64,000 nt of DNA from Candidatus Sphingomonas phytovorans (GTDB lineage: Bacteria; Pseudomonadota; Alphaproteobacteria; Sphingomonadales; Sphingomonadaceae). The stretch spans positions 1,056,501 through 1,120,500 of the forward strand of contig CP119314.1 of NCBI GenBank assembly GCA_029202385.1, written 5' to 3'. Below, piece by piece: positions 1-7,873 of this stretch (positions are counted from its first letter, which is position 1; each line of letters starts with the position of its first letter). The position numbers were made by a program, and so were the translations under genes. The notes under the pieces were generated by a model. That model did no database searches. It had not been told where the DNA came from and saw only the letters and a program-made list of their open reading frames with translations.

Positions 1-228
1 GCCCTGCGAGACGATATAAACGGTGAGAATCGCCCAATATGGCTTCGGCAGCCCGATGCGCAGGGCAATGTAGTAAGCCAGCATCGCTGCGGCGAAGCTC
101 TTCGCCGAGAACAGTATCGCGTCAGCGTCCTCCTTCCTTGCGGGTGCCCGCAGAAAGAGGAAGGCGCTGCGTGCCGCTGCCGCCATGTCGCCCGGACGCC
201 GCAGGTTCGGAAAATGTGCGGTGATCAT
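1..228 (-). CDS. FUSC family transporter, N-terminal part (cut by window edge)
   Basis: Only the first 76 codons lie in the window; the gene continues off the left edge. The start is the ATG whose complement is at 226-228. After a short cytoplasmic N-terminus the protein has a run typical of fusaric-acid-resistance/FUSC family proteins (FSAKSFAAAMLAYYIAL, then a GLPKPYWAILTVYIV stretch), the first two membrane helices of the family. Members are inner-membrane efflux components for aromatic acids and similar compounds. The gene is divergent from the AraC regulator at 306, which is a plausible controller. Substrate cannot be told from this fragment. Confidence 0.8.
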   Translation of the reverse strand, partial: MITAHFPNLRRPGDMAAAARSAFLFLRAPARKEDADAILFSAKSFAAAMLAYYIALRIGLPKPYWAILTVYIVSQG

Positions 229-305
229 GGCTTATTGATAGCGATTTGCAACAAGGCATGAAATTCGATATCCTGTCAGATAGTCACTAAATCTGGCCAA
301 ATATT
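229..305. promoter_or_regulatory. Divergent promoter region between FUSC transporter and AraC regulator
   Basis: This 77-base gap separates two divergent start codons and is richer in A and T than the flanking genes, as expected for back-to-back promoters. It must hold both promoters and, if the AraC protein controls the transporter, its operator. I could not mark individual -35/-10 boxes with confidence. Confidence 0.4.
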
Positions 306-1136
306 ATGTCCGCGGCACGATCCGCCATCGCCACATTCGACCCCGATCGCACCGACCTGCCGGCGGTCGCCCATCAACTCGACTTCGCGGATCACGAGGG
401 GGAGGTGCCGCAGCACGCGCACCGCAAGGGACAATTGATCATCGCGTTGCACGGCGCCGTCACCTGTACGGCGAAGAACGAGATATGGATCGTGCCGCCG
501 AATTGCGGCGTGTGGATTCCGGGCGGGGTACCGCACAGCGCGAGGGCAACCGAGAATGCTCGGCTCAACTATCTGTTCGTCGAGCCGGGAGCGGCCAGCT
601 TGCCCGAGGAATGTTGCACGCTCCTGATCTCCCCGCTGATCCGGGAAATGGTCGATCGACTGGCGCGGGAAGGTGCGAACTATCTCTCCGACAGCCATGC
701 GGCACGGCTCGCAAGGGTGGCGCTGGACGAACTGGTCGGGATGCGGCGCGAACGCTTCAACCTGCCTGTCTCCGCCAATCCGAAAATCCGGGCAATCGCC
801 GACGCGCTGACGGTCGAGCCATCTGACCGCAGTACATTGGGAGAGTGGGCAAAGCGCGTGGCGGTGAGTGAGCGGTCGTTGGCTCGATTGATGATCGCTG
901 AGACAGGGCTGACATTCGGACGCTGGCGCCAGCAACTGCACCTTGTCATCGCACTGCGTGAACTGGCGAGCGGAGCGACGGTGCAGGCTGTCGCGAACGC
1001 GTTGGGCTATGAATCGGTCAGCGCTTTCATCACGATGTTCAAAAAGGCACTGGGGAGCACGCCAACGCAATACTTCACGCGGCTCGGTAGCTCGCCACCC
1101 TTGTTGCCATCCCGGGGATTCCATCCGGACGAGTGA
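306..1136 (+). CDS. AraC family transcriptional regulator with N-terminal cupin domain
   Basis: The 276-residue protein has an N-terminal cupin-like sensing domain (roughly residues 20-90, with HAHRKGQLIIALHG and WIPGGVPHS strands) and a C-terminal double helix-turn-helix of the AraC/XylS type (about 165-265, with LARLMIAETGLTFGRWRQQ and VANALGYESVSAFITMFKK, the conserved second HTH). It resembles the NimR-like group that controls a neighbouring efflux gene, and here it is divergent from a FUSC transporter, so regulation of that transporter is the natural inference. The ATG at 306 gives a full-length protein. The effector is unknown. Confidence 0.9.
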   Translation: MSAARSAIATFDPDRTDLPAVAHQLDFADHEGEVPQHAHRKGQLIIALHGAVTCTAKNEIWIVPPNCGVWIPGGVPHSARATENARLNYLFVEPGAASLPEECCTLLISPLIREMVDRLAREGANYLSDSHAARLARVALDELVGMRRERFNLPVSANPKIRAIADALTVEPSDRSTLGEWAKRVAVSERSLARLMIAETGLTFGRWRQQLHLVIALRELASGATVQAVANALGYESVSAFITMFKKALGSTPTQYFTRLGSSPPLLPSRGFHPDE

Positions 1137-1360
1137 GCGAGCAGGCTCGATGAATGATATGTTGCGGGCTGAGCGAGAGGTGCGTGGAAGGGCTTAAGGT
1201 GAGTCGCCAGCCGCCGCGCTTGACCGTCGGCGCTTCATGGCATCCACGATGCGCCAGGCTCCGGCGGCGGCGTGCTGAAGACGGGCCATGGGGAGTGCCC
1301 CGATATCTTCCGGCTCCGGACTCTTGTATTCCCGCCGGGGGCGAGGCAACCCCTGCGCGG

Positions 1361-1921
1361 ATGCACAGCGACACAGATCTGGAAACCATTCTGCTGGGGC
1401 CGGTTCTCGCTGACCGTGCCTGCGGCGATTGCGTGGCGTGCTGCACGGTCCTCACGGTGGATACGCCCGACTTCAGGAAGCCGGCTGGAACGCCTTGCGG
1501 TCACCTCACTTCGCATGGGTGCGGCATTCATTCGGTGCGGCCCCATATCTGCCGAACATGGTTCTGCGCCTGGCGAAGGGTCGCGGACATGCCCGACGAA
1601 GCCCGGCCGGACCGGTCAGGCCTTCTGGTGTCGCTCAATTTCGAGCACGAGCCGCGCAACTGCTTCGAAGGTGTTTCGATCAACGTCCGCGCGCTCGCCG
1701 GCAGTGACGCGATCGACAATGGCATGGCGGCAACCGTCCTCGACAGCCTGTGCGATCAACTGATCCCCGTGTGGTTCAGCGACGGGACGAAGAAGATGCT
1801 GATGCACCCCGAGGACGAGGTCGCCCGCCTCGTCCTGTCGGGAGAAGCTGCCCCTGCGCATCTGCAGGATGAAGTGGGTGCATGGCGCGAGCGCTACGGT
1901 GTGTTCGCGGCAAACGGCTAG
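1361..1921 (+). CDS. YkgJ-type cysteine-cluster protein
   Basis: A 186-residue protein with the pattern CGDCVACC near the N-terminus, followed by a GCGIHSVRPHICRTWFC block. This CxxCxxCC plus CxxRPxxCRxFxC layout is that of the YkgJ/Fe-S oxidoreductase-like cysteine cluster family, thought to bind zinc or iron; the function of the family is not established. The reading frame is open further upstream (to 1154), but I chose the ATG at 1361 because the residues before it are basic, low in complexity and unlike the family. It stands alone between an AraC gene and a repeat. Confidence 0.75.
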   Translation: MHSDTDLETILLGPVLADRACGDCVACCTVLTVDTPDFRKPAGTPCGHLTSHGCGIHSVRPHICRTWFCAWRRVADMPDEARPDRSGLLVSLNFEHEPRNCFEGVSINVRALAGSDAIDNGMAATVLDSLCDQLIPVWFSDGTKKMLMHPEDEVARLVLSGEAAPAHLQDEVGAWRERYGVFAANG

Positions 1922-1967
1922 GTCGGATCGAGATTCACCTTGGCAGGGTTGCAGGAAAGAGAAAGGG

Positions 1968-2110
1968 TCGCGCAGAGGCGCGGAGGACGCTGAAAAGCTC
2001 CCGCCGGAAGCTCGGGCGGATCGCACTGGCAAGCCCGCCCACAAGCAGGCGCCTTATCAGCGCGACGATCATGCTGATATCAACTCAGCGTCCTCCGCGC
2101 CTCTGCGCGA
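1968..2110. repeat. 26-base perfect inverted repeat flanking about 90 bases
   Basis: Left arm 1968-1993 and right arm 2085-2110 are exact reverse complements (core GCGCAGAGGCGCGGAGGAC). The element sits in the gap between the cysteine-cluster gene and the convergent S9 peptidase gene. I recall similar arms elsewhere in sphingomonad genomes, so it is probably a dispersed palindromic repeat; it could also act as a bidirectional terminator. The internal 90 bases show no gene. Confidence 0.7.
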
Positions 2111-2189
2111 ACCATCATCTCTGAGGCGCCGGGGGATCGGTTCTGAAGGTCGACGCACCCTGGACGTTGGCGCGCCGGTCGTCCCGCGT

Positions 2190-4262
2190 TCAGGGTTTGG
2201 CGTTGCCGGTCGAGCCAGGGCCGGGGTTCGCACGGTATCGATCGAACCAGGCAATAATCGCGGCTGCTTTGGCTGCTGACTGCGATGGCCGTGATGCGAG
2301 GCCACCATGGCTCGCACCCGGCACCTTGACCAGGGCGGTCGGCACCCCGCGGATTTGAAGCGCAGCGTAATATTGTTCGGATTCGGAGACGGGCGTGCGA
2401 TAATCCTCGCTGCCGACCACCACCAGGGTAGGCGTTTTCACATTGCCGACGAGGCTGAGGGGCGAGCGGCTCCAATAGCTCATCGGATCTTCCCAGGGCA
2501 GCTTGGCGAACCAGTAGCGCGACGTGAACAGCGTATTGTCCATCGTCAGCGCTTCACTGACCCAGTTGATCACTGGCTTTTGAGTCGCCGCAGCCTTGAA
2601 CCGGTTGGTCTTGCCGACAATCCAGGCGGTCAGCACGCCACCGCCCGAGCCGCCGGTCACGAACAGATTGTCGGGATCGGCGGTCCCGTCCGCAATCGCT
2701 GAATCGACCGCCGCGATCAGATCGTCATAGTCGGCGGAGGGGTAGGCCTTGTCGATAAGATTGGCGAACTCGGCACCGTAGGAGGTCGAACCGCGCGGGT
2801 TGGTCCACAGCACGGCGTAGCCTGCCGCCGCATAGAGCTGGATGTCGGTTGCGAAACTCGGCCCGTAAGCGGCATTGGGGCCGCCGTGGATCTCCAGGAT
2901 CAGCGGTACGCGCTGGCCCGGCACCCGGCTCGCCGGCGTCGCAAGCCAAGCGTCGATCGGCTTTCCGTCGGGCGCCGTCACGGCAATTTTCCGTACTGAA
3001 GCGAGCGCCTTCGATTCGGCCATCATCGCGTTCAAATGCGTCAGCTGGCGTGCCTTGTCGCCAGCCCAGACCCAGACATCGGCGGGGGCTTCCGCGCTAC
3101 CGCCCGTAAACGCGATCGTGCCGCCGCGCGAGACGGAGAAATCGCCGCCGGTATAGGGGCGGTCGAGACCGCCGCCCTGGACGTTATCGACCAGCGACGT
3201 GGTTTTGCCATCCAGGCCGATACGCGCGATCCGGCGTTTTCCATGGTCGTCATAGCTCGCGTAGAGCCCGCGTCCGTCCGCTGCCCAGACGACGTCTTCG
3301 ATCCCGCGATCCAGCGATGCCGTGAGCGAGCGGGGATCGGCGGCATTGCGGTCGCCCACATAGAGCTGGACGTTTTCATAGCTCCGCCGTTTGTCGTCGA
3401 AGCCGAGCCAGGCGATCCGGCTTCCGTCCGGGGACACGCGGGGCTGGGCGTCCGGTCCGTCGCGCGTCGTGAGCATGCGCATCGCGCCGCTGGTAACGTC
3501 GATGGCGATCACATCGGAATTCATCACCTGGCGATCAGCCTCCGGTCCACGGATCGCGGCGAACACGATCGTGCGTCCATCGGGCGTCCAGGATAGTGGC
3601 CCGCCATCGTCGAAGGCGCCGAAGGTGAGCTGTCGGGGTGCACCGCCCTCCGCCGCGACCACGAACAGATGGTCGCGGCCGGGCTTGACGTATCCGCCGC
3701 CGTCGTTGCGATAATTGACCCGGTCGATGACGGTCAGCGGCTCAGCCCATTTGGCACCTTCGGGCTTTGGCGGCGCCTTGCCGAGCGCGGTCGGCTCGCC
3801 GGCAACGGTGGCTACATAGGCGATCTGCTTGTCATCGGGCGACCAGGCGAGCGCCTGCGGGTCGCCGGGAAAGCTCGTGATCCGCGCGCTGGCGCCTGTC
3901 GCGACCCAGCGGACGAACAATTGGGATCCTTCGCCATCGGCCGCGACATAGGCGATGCGCGTGCCGTCCGACGACCAGCGCGGGCTGCCTCCTTGCGCCG
4001 CAAAAGGCGTCTGGCGGCCGGATGCGACGTCGATCAGCCACAAGGACGACTGCATCCGGTCACTCATCACGTCGGCGGCACGCCGTACGTACACGATCGT
4101 TCGCCCGTCCGGGCTGATCTGCGGGTCCGCGGCGATCGACAAGCCGAACAGGTCAGCCCCGGTGAAGGCGCGGGTGGCTTCGGTGGGCGGCGCGGCGTTC
4201 GGCTGCTGCTGCGCGATTGCCGGGGTCGTTGCCAGGATCAGGAGTGCGAAGGGCAGACGCAA
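2190..4262 (-). CDS. Secreted S9 family peptidase (prolyl oligopeptidase type)
   Basis: A 690-residue protein with a signal peptide (MRLPFALLILATTPAIAQ) and so probably periplasmic. Residues 35-420 carry repeated WD40/TolB-like strands (SPDGRTIVYV, SPDDKQIAYVA, SPDGSRIAWLG), forming the gating propeller. The C-terminal alpha/beta hydrolase domain has the nucleophile elbow GGSGGG, the Asp in VVGSEDYRTP and the His in PGASHGG, the S9 catalytic triad. It should cleave short peptides. The ATG at 4262 is supported by the signal peptide. Monocistronic and convergent with the gene ending at 1921. Confidence 0.92.
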   Translation of the reverse strand: MRLPFALLILATTPAIAQQQPNAAPPTEATRAFTGADLFGLSIAADPQISPDGRTIVYVRRAADVMSDRMQSSLWLIDVASGRQTPFAAQGGSPRWSSDGTRIAYVAADGEGSQLFVRWVATGASARITSFPGDPQALAWSPDDKQIAYVATVAGEPTALGKAPPKPEGAKWAEPLTVIDRVNYRNDGGGYVKPGRDHLFVVAAEGGAPRQLTFGAFDDGGPLSWTPDGRTIVFAAIRGPEADRQVMNSDVIAIDVTSGAMRMLTTRDGPDAQPRVSPDGSRIAWLGFDDKRRSYENVQLYVGDRNAADPRSLTASLDRGIEDVVWAADGRGLYASYDDHGKRRIARIGLDGKTTSLVDNVQGGGLDRPYTGGDFSVSRGGTIAFTGGSAEAPADVWVWAGDKARQLTHLNAMMAESKALASVRKIAVTAPDGKPIDAWLATPASRVPGQRVPLILEIHGGPNAAYGPSFATDIQLYAAAGYAVLWTNPRGSTSYGAEFANLIDKAYPSADYDDLIAAVDSAIADGTADPDNLFVTGGSGGGVLTAWIVGKTNRFKAAATQKPVINWVSEALTMDNTLFTSRYWFAKLPWEDPMSYWSRSPLSLVGNVKTPTLVVVGSEDYRTPVSESEQYYAALQIRGVPTALVKVPGASHGGLASRPSQSAAKAAAIIAWFDRYRANPGPGSTGNAKP

Positions 4263-4644
4263 GACGAGGCTCCTTGGATGATGTGCGCGCGATCATGCCC
4301 GATCGTTGCGGTGATGCAACCACGAGATACGCTTCCCGTTACGCGAATGTTCAGCATGGCATATTATGAGCCAGAGCCAGAGCGCCAGGTGTTGGATACG
4401 AACCGCTCCCGTTCGCCCCGAGTAGCCATCGAGCCCGTCGAGATAGCGTATCGAGGGGCAGGCGTTTCGCGCGCGACCTGTACCTCGTGCGCCTACTCCG
4501 TCCCTGCTCGGCGCGAACGGAAACAGGGAGAACCGATTTCGCCGGGACGCGTGCGCTTGATTCAACGATGGCGCGAACAATGCTGGATGTAGCGCTGGCG
4601 GTGCCTTCGGCTTGCCGCCCGGCTCTTTCTTGTATCTGGACATG
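4263..4644. other. Intergenic region upstream of the IS110 element; no supported gene
   Basis: No open frame here looks like a real protein on either strand. Around 4395-4475 is a stretch resembling the dispersed repeat often seen in sphingomonads (CCTCGATACG and GGGGCGAACGG read on the minus strand). Around 4500-4530 there is an imperfect hairpin, and 4590-4615 has a GGCGG/CCGCC stem. The 3' part probably borders or includes the left end of the IS110 element, but its exact terminus could not be placed. Confidence 0.5.
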
Positions 4645-4827
4645 GTCATCGCAGCTTGATTGTCTGCGATGAGCGCCGGGCGGGCGGCCGCCCACCCGGC
4701 GCTGCGGTGATGTAGCCCGTTCTTTCTCTGGTTGAACGACCGTCATGAGCCAGGGAACATCGCCGTTGTCACGTACGACCGAACAGTCGTTGGATCCCCG
4801 ATCGCACAGACAAGGCAGGTTAGCGTG
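4645..4827 (+). ncRNA. Candidate bridge RNA in the IS110 leader
   Basis: In several IS110 elements the non-coding end next to the transposase encodes a bridge RNA that pairs with donor and target DNA. Here the leader holds a short stem (CATCGCAG at about 4646 with CTGCGATG), a following 16-base-pair stem with one mismatch (AGCGCCGGGCGGGCGG with CCGCCCACCCGGCGCT, about 4672-4703), and a looser pairing of AACGAC (about 4735) with GTCGTT (about 4788) that could close an internal loop. Structure and position fit; the guide loops are not assigned. In the related IS1111 group the RNA lies downstream instead. Confidence 0.35.
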
Positions 4828-5760
4828 ATGCAGATTATTTGTGGAGTGGATGTTTCCAGGGCCTGGCTCGATGCTTTTGTCGCGCCCGGCCATTATCGGC
4901 GTTTCGCCAACGATCCCGACGGGACGGTGGCACTCGCCGGGTTCTGCCGTGACCACGGCGCCCAGCTCGTCGTCATGGAAGCGTCCGGCGGTTTCGAACA
5001 ACCCGCCTTTCTGGCGCTCTGGAAGCACGGCCAGCCCTCGGCCATCGCCAACCCGGCTGCCGTCAGGCACTTTGCCAAGGCGATGGGCTATCTCGAGAAG
5101 ACCGACCGCATCGATGCCGGTGTCATCGCCGGCTATGCCCAGGCAAAACACCTCGTGCCGACGCCGCCACCCTCCTGCGATCAGCAGAAGTTGACCGCCA
5201 TCGCAGCACGGCTACGTCAGGTCACCGCCGACCTGAGCGTGCAAAAGCAGCGCGTGCACTTCACGCGTGACCCACAGGCACTGGCCAGTCTTCAGGAAGC
5301 CATCTCTTTCTTCACTCGACAGGCAAAGGCCCTGGCCGCTGAGATCGCAACTCTCGTCGAGGCGGATCCGCTCTGGCAGGCGCTGGATCGCACATTGCGA
5401 TCCGTCAAAGGCGTCGCAGACCGCTCTGTCGCCATCATCCTCGCCGACCTCCCCGAGATCGGAACCCTCTCCAACAAGGCCATCGCCAAGCTCGCCGGCC
5501 TCGCTCCCATCGCCAATGACAGCGGTAAACGCCAGGGTCACAGGCCCGTCCGCGGCGGAAGAGCCTCCGTCCGCACCATCCTCTTCCTCGTCGCCAACAT
5601 CGCTCGCAAGTTCGATCAGAGCCTCGATGATTTCCATCATCGTCTCACCGAACAGGGAAAACCAAAAATGGTCGTCCGCATCGCCCTCGCTCGAAAACTC
5701 CTCGTACGACTCAATTCAAAAGCACGCGAAACTCGCGCACAACTCGCTCTCGCTCTTTGA
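4828..5760 (+). CDS. IS110-family transposase (DEDD RuvC-like plus serine domain)
   Basis: A 310-residue recombinase. The N-terminal RuvC-like DEDD domain shows D in IICGVDVSRAW, E in VVMEASGGFE and the paired D in KTDRIDAGVIAG (about residues 101-105). The C-terminal Transposase_20 domain has LAGLAPIANDSGKRQG with the conserved serine, then GRASVRTILFLVA. The ATG at 4828 is preferred over an upstream TTG because it follows an AAGGCAGG ribosome site and begins at the conserved domain. No frameshift or stop is visible, so the protein looks intact and the element may be active. Confidence 0.93.
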   Translation: MQIICGVDVSRAWLDAFVAPGHYRRFANDPDGTVALAGFCRDHGAQLVVMEASGGFEQPAFLALWKHGQPSAIANPAAVRHFAKAMGYLEKTDRIDAGVIAGYAQAKHLVPTPPPSCDQQKLTAIAARLRQVTADLSVQKQRVHFTRDPQALASLQEAISFFTRQAKALAAEIATLVEADPLWQALDRTLRSVKGVADRSVAIILADLPEIGTLSNKAIAKLAGLAPIANDSGKRQGHRPVRGGRASVRTILFLVANIARKFDQSLDDFHHRLTEQGKPKMVVRIALARKLLVRLNSKARETRAQLALAL

Positions 5761-6111
5761 AATCGTTGACACCGCAGATAGTCGCTCATCGTGGTTCGAA
5801 TGTTCGAGGCATTTTTTCCGTTGATCAGCGGTAAAGTCGCGTCGTTTCCCCGCAATTCCGGCGCGTTTTTCCGCTGTTATGCGATAACAGGGAAAAGCGC
5901 ACTCAAGGCGTTGGTATCTGGTATAAAAATACCGTTGAAAATCCAACATAACAGCGGAAGAAAAAAGGATCGGCGAACAGCGGCATCGCCGGTTTCAGCA
6001 AGGTCGCTGACGCGACGCTGGGCTTTCGGGGCGTTTGATGTTCGTGTCGCGCAGCGCGAAGCTGAATCAACCACATCTGCCTAAGCACGGTTGACCCCAC
6101 GACAAAACCAA
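5761..6111. other. Non-coding, A/T-richer stretch after the transposase; palindromes, no supported gene
   Basis: The stretch is clearly poorer in G and C than the rest of the window and has no convincing coding frame. It contains the palindrome cluster at 5861-5959 and, at about 6091, a TTGACC hexamer that is matched at 7852 upstream of the intact tRNA-Cys, so the promoter region of the tRNA is partly duplicated here. The right terminus of the IS110 element should lie near the beginning of the stretch. Confidence 0.5.
5861..5959. repeat. 40-base imperfect palindrome with a third inverted copy of its core
   Basis: Bases 5861-5900 fold into a long stem: GCGCGTTTTTCCGCTGTTAT pairs with ATAACAGGGAAAAGCGC around a GCG loop with small bulges. 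A further inverted copy of the arm (TTCCGCTGTTATG at 5869-5881) is found as CATAACAGCGGAA at 5947-5959, exactly complementary over 13 bases. This looks like a REP/MITE-type element rather than a terminator of the transposase, which ends 100 bases earlier. Confidence 0.6.
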
Positions 6112-6129
6112 GCATCTGCGCCCGCCTCT

Positions 6130-6166
6130 GGCCCGACGGCGGAGTGGTGACGCAGAGGACTGCAAA
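6130..6166 (+). pseudogene. Truncated tRNA-Cys (5' half only)
   Basis: These 37 bases match the intact tRNA-Cys at 7892-7928 with one difference, covering acceptor 5' strand, D arm, and the anticodon stem-loop up to the GCA anticodon and the two following A bases. The sequence then diverges completely: there is no anticodon 3' strand, T arm or CCA. It cannot make a tRNA and marks one edge of the duplicated segment. Confidence 0.85.
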
Positions 6167-6301
6167 AGCCTCCGCCGCCGGGCAGAAATCCTCGATAGTT
6201 TGCAGGTTCTCCGGTCTGTTCTACCCACGGGACTCCGCCAGTTTTGTGCCAGGGTGCAAACTGGCAGGGCGCGGTAATCACCCCAGCCCATCCCCGCGCA
6301 C

Positions 6302-6790
6302 TCAGGGGTTGGTAATACTGAGCGGCGATCCCGCAACTTGATAGACCCTGCCGACGATCTTGCACGTATCCGATGAGCCGCTACCGGGCAGCGTTGCGTT
6401 GAAGGTGATGGAAGCCGGACTACCGATGTCCCAACCACCCACAAGCCTCCCGGAGCATCCTGTCCCGAAAGCAGTGCTCATCACCACGCCTGGTATCTCT
6501 ATCCCACCCGATACATAGTTGAATGGATAGGGCGTGCCGCTGAAGATGAACGTAGGGCAAAAGACACTTGAGGGTGCTGCGAGCGCAGGCGTGACGACCG
6601 CGGTGGTTGAGCTTGTTACACTAATCGTCAGCTTGAGCGTGCAATAGAAGGTCGGCGAACCCTTAGCCACGAGCACTGTACCCTGAAAGAGAAAGGTACC
6701 TGGCGCTGGCGAGAAGGTAGTTGCACTTGCAGGTGCCGCAGCGGCCGCCAGCATCAGCGCCATTGCCCAAATCGTTGAAACGAATTTCAT
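6302..6790 (-). CDS. Secreted PraB-like protein, paralog 1
   Basis: A 162-residue protein with a signal peptide (MKFVSTIWAMALMLAAAAAP, cleaved after ASA) and a mature part rich in Thr, Ser, Gly and short beta strands with four to five Cys (FYCTLKLTI, FCPTFIF, GTGCSGRLVG, DTCKIVG). It is clearly homologous to the next gene and resembles the small secreted PraA/PraB proteins of pseudomonads (alkane-oxidation activator family); that link is from pattern memory. The start at 6790 follows an AGGGAGAG ribosome site; the longer open frame upstream is not needed. It lies within the tRNA-Cys-bounded segment. Confidence 0.72.
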   Translation of the reverse strand: MKFVSTIWAMALMLAAAAAPASATTFSPAPGTFLFQGTVLVAKGSPTFYCTLKLTISVTSSTTAVVTPALAAPSSVFCPTFIFSGTPYPFNYVSGGIEIPGVVMSTAFGTGCSGRLVGGWDIGSPASITFNATLPGSGSSDTCKIVGRVYQVAGSPLSITNP

Positions 6791-6950
6791 CTCAGCTCTC
6801 CCTTTTTTTAATGCGAGGTCCAGGCAGTAATACGCGGGAGAAGGGTTGCTCATCAGCGCTGGCAAGCGGCGACTGAGCCGAAATGGTGGTGCCTTCGCGC
6901 GATACACCCAGGCGCCGATGGTGCGCGCCCAGGTGATCGAAAATCAGGGA

Positions 6951-7424
6951 TCAGTTGAGGCTGAGATCGCTGCCTGAAACTTGGAAAAGGTTGCCAGTGA
7001 TTTTGCAGGGGTCCGATAGGCCGGCATCCGGGAGATTTGCGTTCACCACAATCGACCTACGACCGAAGTTGCCGCCCCACGTACCGACAATGTTCCCCGA
7101 GCAGGTGCCTGGGGTGATGGGGTTCATTCTGACATAGTTGATCGTAACAATCCCGTTCCCGAACGTGACCTGGTATGGCGTGAAGCCAAAGGTCATCGTC
7201 GGGCACAGGATGTTGGGCGATTCCAGTGCAGGGGTCGCCCACGCGGTGTTCGCATCCATTACGTTGATGGTAAGCTTGAGCTTGCAGTTGAGGGTCAAGC
7301 CCTTCTGCACAACAACGGCACCCTCGAATACCGCCTGTCCTACCGGGGAAAAGGTCTGCGCACTGGCAGGCGCCGTGCCGGCTAGTGCCAATGCAGTGGC
7401 ACAGAGTGTAGAAACGAATTTCAT
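6951..7424 (-). CDS. Secreted PraB-like protein, paralog 2
   Basis: A 157-residue protein with a signal peptide (MKFVSTLCATALALAGTAP, ending ASA) almost identical in its first residues to the neighbour at 6302. The mature part shares the pattern TFSP, LNCKLKLTINV, CPTMTF, GTCSGNIVGTW and DPCKITGN, so the two arose by duplication. Four Cys at matching positions suggest two disulfides in an exported beta-rich fold. Start at 7424 after AGGAG; a 12-residue upstream extension is unlikely. About 160 bases separate the genes, so each may have its own promoter. Function unknown; PraB-type resemblance is tentative. Confidence 0.72.
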   Translation of the reverse strand: MKFVSTLCATALALAGTAPASAQTFSPVGQAVFEGAVVVQKGLTLNCKLKLTINVMDANTAWATPALESPNILCPTMTFGFTPYQVTFGNGIVTINYVRMNPITPGTCSGNIVGTWGGNFGRRSIVVNANLPDAGLSDPCKITGNLFQVSGSDLSLN

Positions 7425-7675
7425 ATCAACTCTCCTGTTTGAATTGCGCTCCTTCATCAAGGCGCGCGCAGAAGCACTTGAGGCTCCGCGCAGGTAAATA
7501 CGTTTTGGCGAGAAAACTCGTCAGCAAGACGCCCGAGTCTGCCGAAACCGTCTCGTCCGCTGTGGCTACATGTCTATCATCCAGCCGATGCATTTCGCAT
7601 CGGAGTTACAGAATGATCGACCTAAACGATCTCTCACTGTCAAGCACGCCTCACAAGCGAACGGGACGCGCCCCT

Positions 7676-7814
7676 CGGCTCGAAGAGGCAGGATGCACCG
7701 TCGGAGAAGCGGCCTCGGTCCTTGGACACAGGACTTAACCAGATGGCGATGAAGTACCTGTTGGCCCGGAAAGCATCGAAATCCGCGCCCGAGAAGCAGG
7801 AGAACAGAGCATGA
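7676..7814 (+). pseudogene. Tyrosine recombinase (integrase) C-terminal remnant, frameshifted
   Basis: In one frame bases 7676-7735 read RLEEAGCTVGEAASVLGHRT, the conserved HxxR-GH region of phage-type integrases. The frame then meets a stop, but removing one A at about 7736-7738 joins it to YQMAMKYLLARKASKSAPEK in the next frame, ending at TGA 7812-7814 with the nucleophile Tyr nine residues after the His. The N-terminal part and the first catalytic Arg are missing. It sits just upstream of tRNA-Cys, where integrase genes of tRNA-targeting elements normally lie. Confidence 0.6.
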
Positions 7815-7873
7815 AATTGCAAACTGCATGGATTGGCGTGAAAACTCGGGGTTGACCGCAGCGTCAAACCCAC

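Larger units (their letters stand above)
4640..5800 (+). mobile_element. IS110-family insertion sequence (ends not determined)
   Basis: The element consists of a structured non-coding leader of roughly 190 bases and a complete transposase of 310 residues. IS110 elements lack conventional terminal inverted repeats and usually make no target duplication, so termini cannot be read off directly; the coordinates are approximate. Palindromic repeat DNA lies on both sides (about 4395-4475 and 5861-5900), which fits the known habit of some IS110 members of inserting into REP-like sequences. Confidence 0.65.

Noticed and set aside
276..1124. 282-codon minus-strand frame opposite the AraC gene
   Set aside because: The AraC protein has full cupin and HTH motifs; the opposite frame has none.
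5903..6115. 70-codon minus-strand frame with FADPFFFRCYVGF
   Set aside because: It runs through the palindrome cluster and lacks a ribosome site; it is probably repeat DNA read by chance.
7439..7738. 99-codon frame read as a gene
   Set aside because: Only its last 20 residues resemble anything (integrase), and these continue in another frame; it is recorded as a pseudogene remnant.
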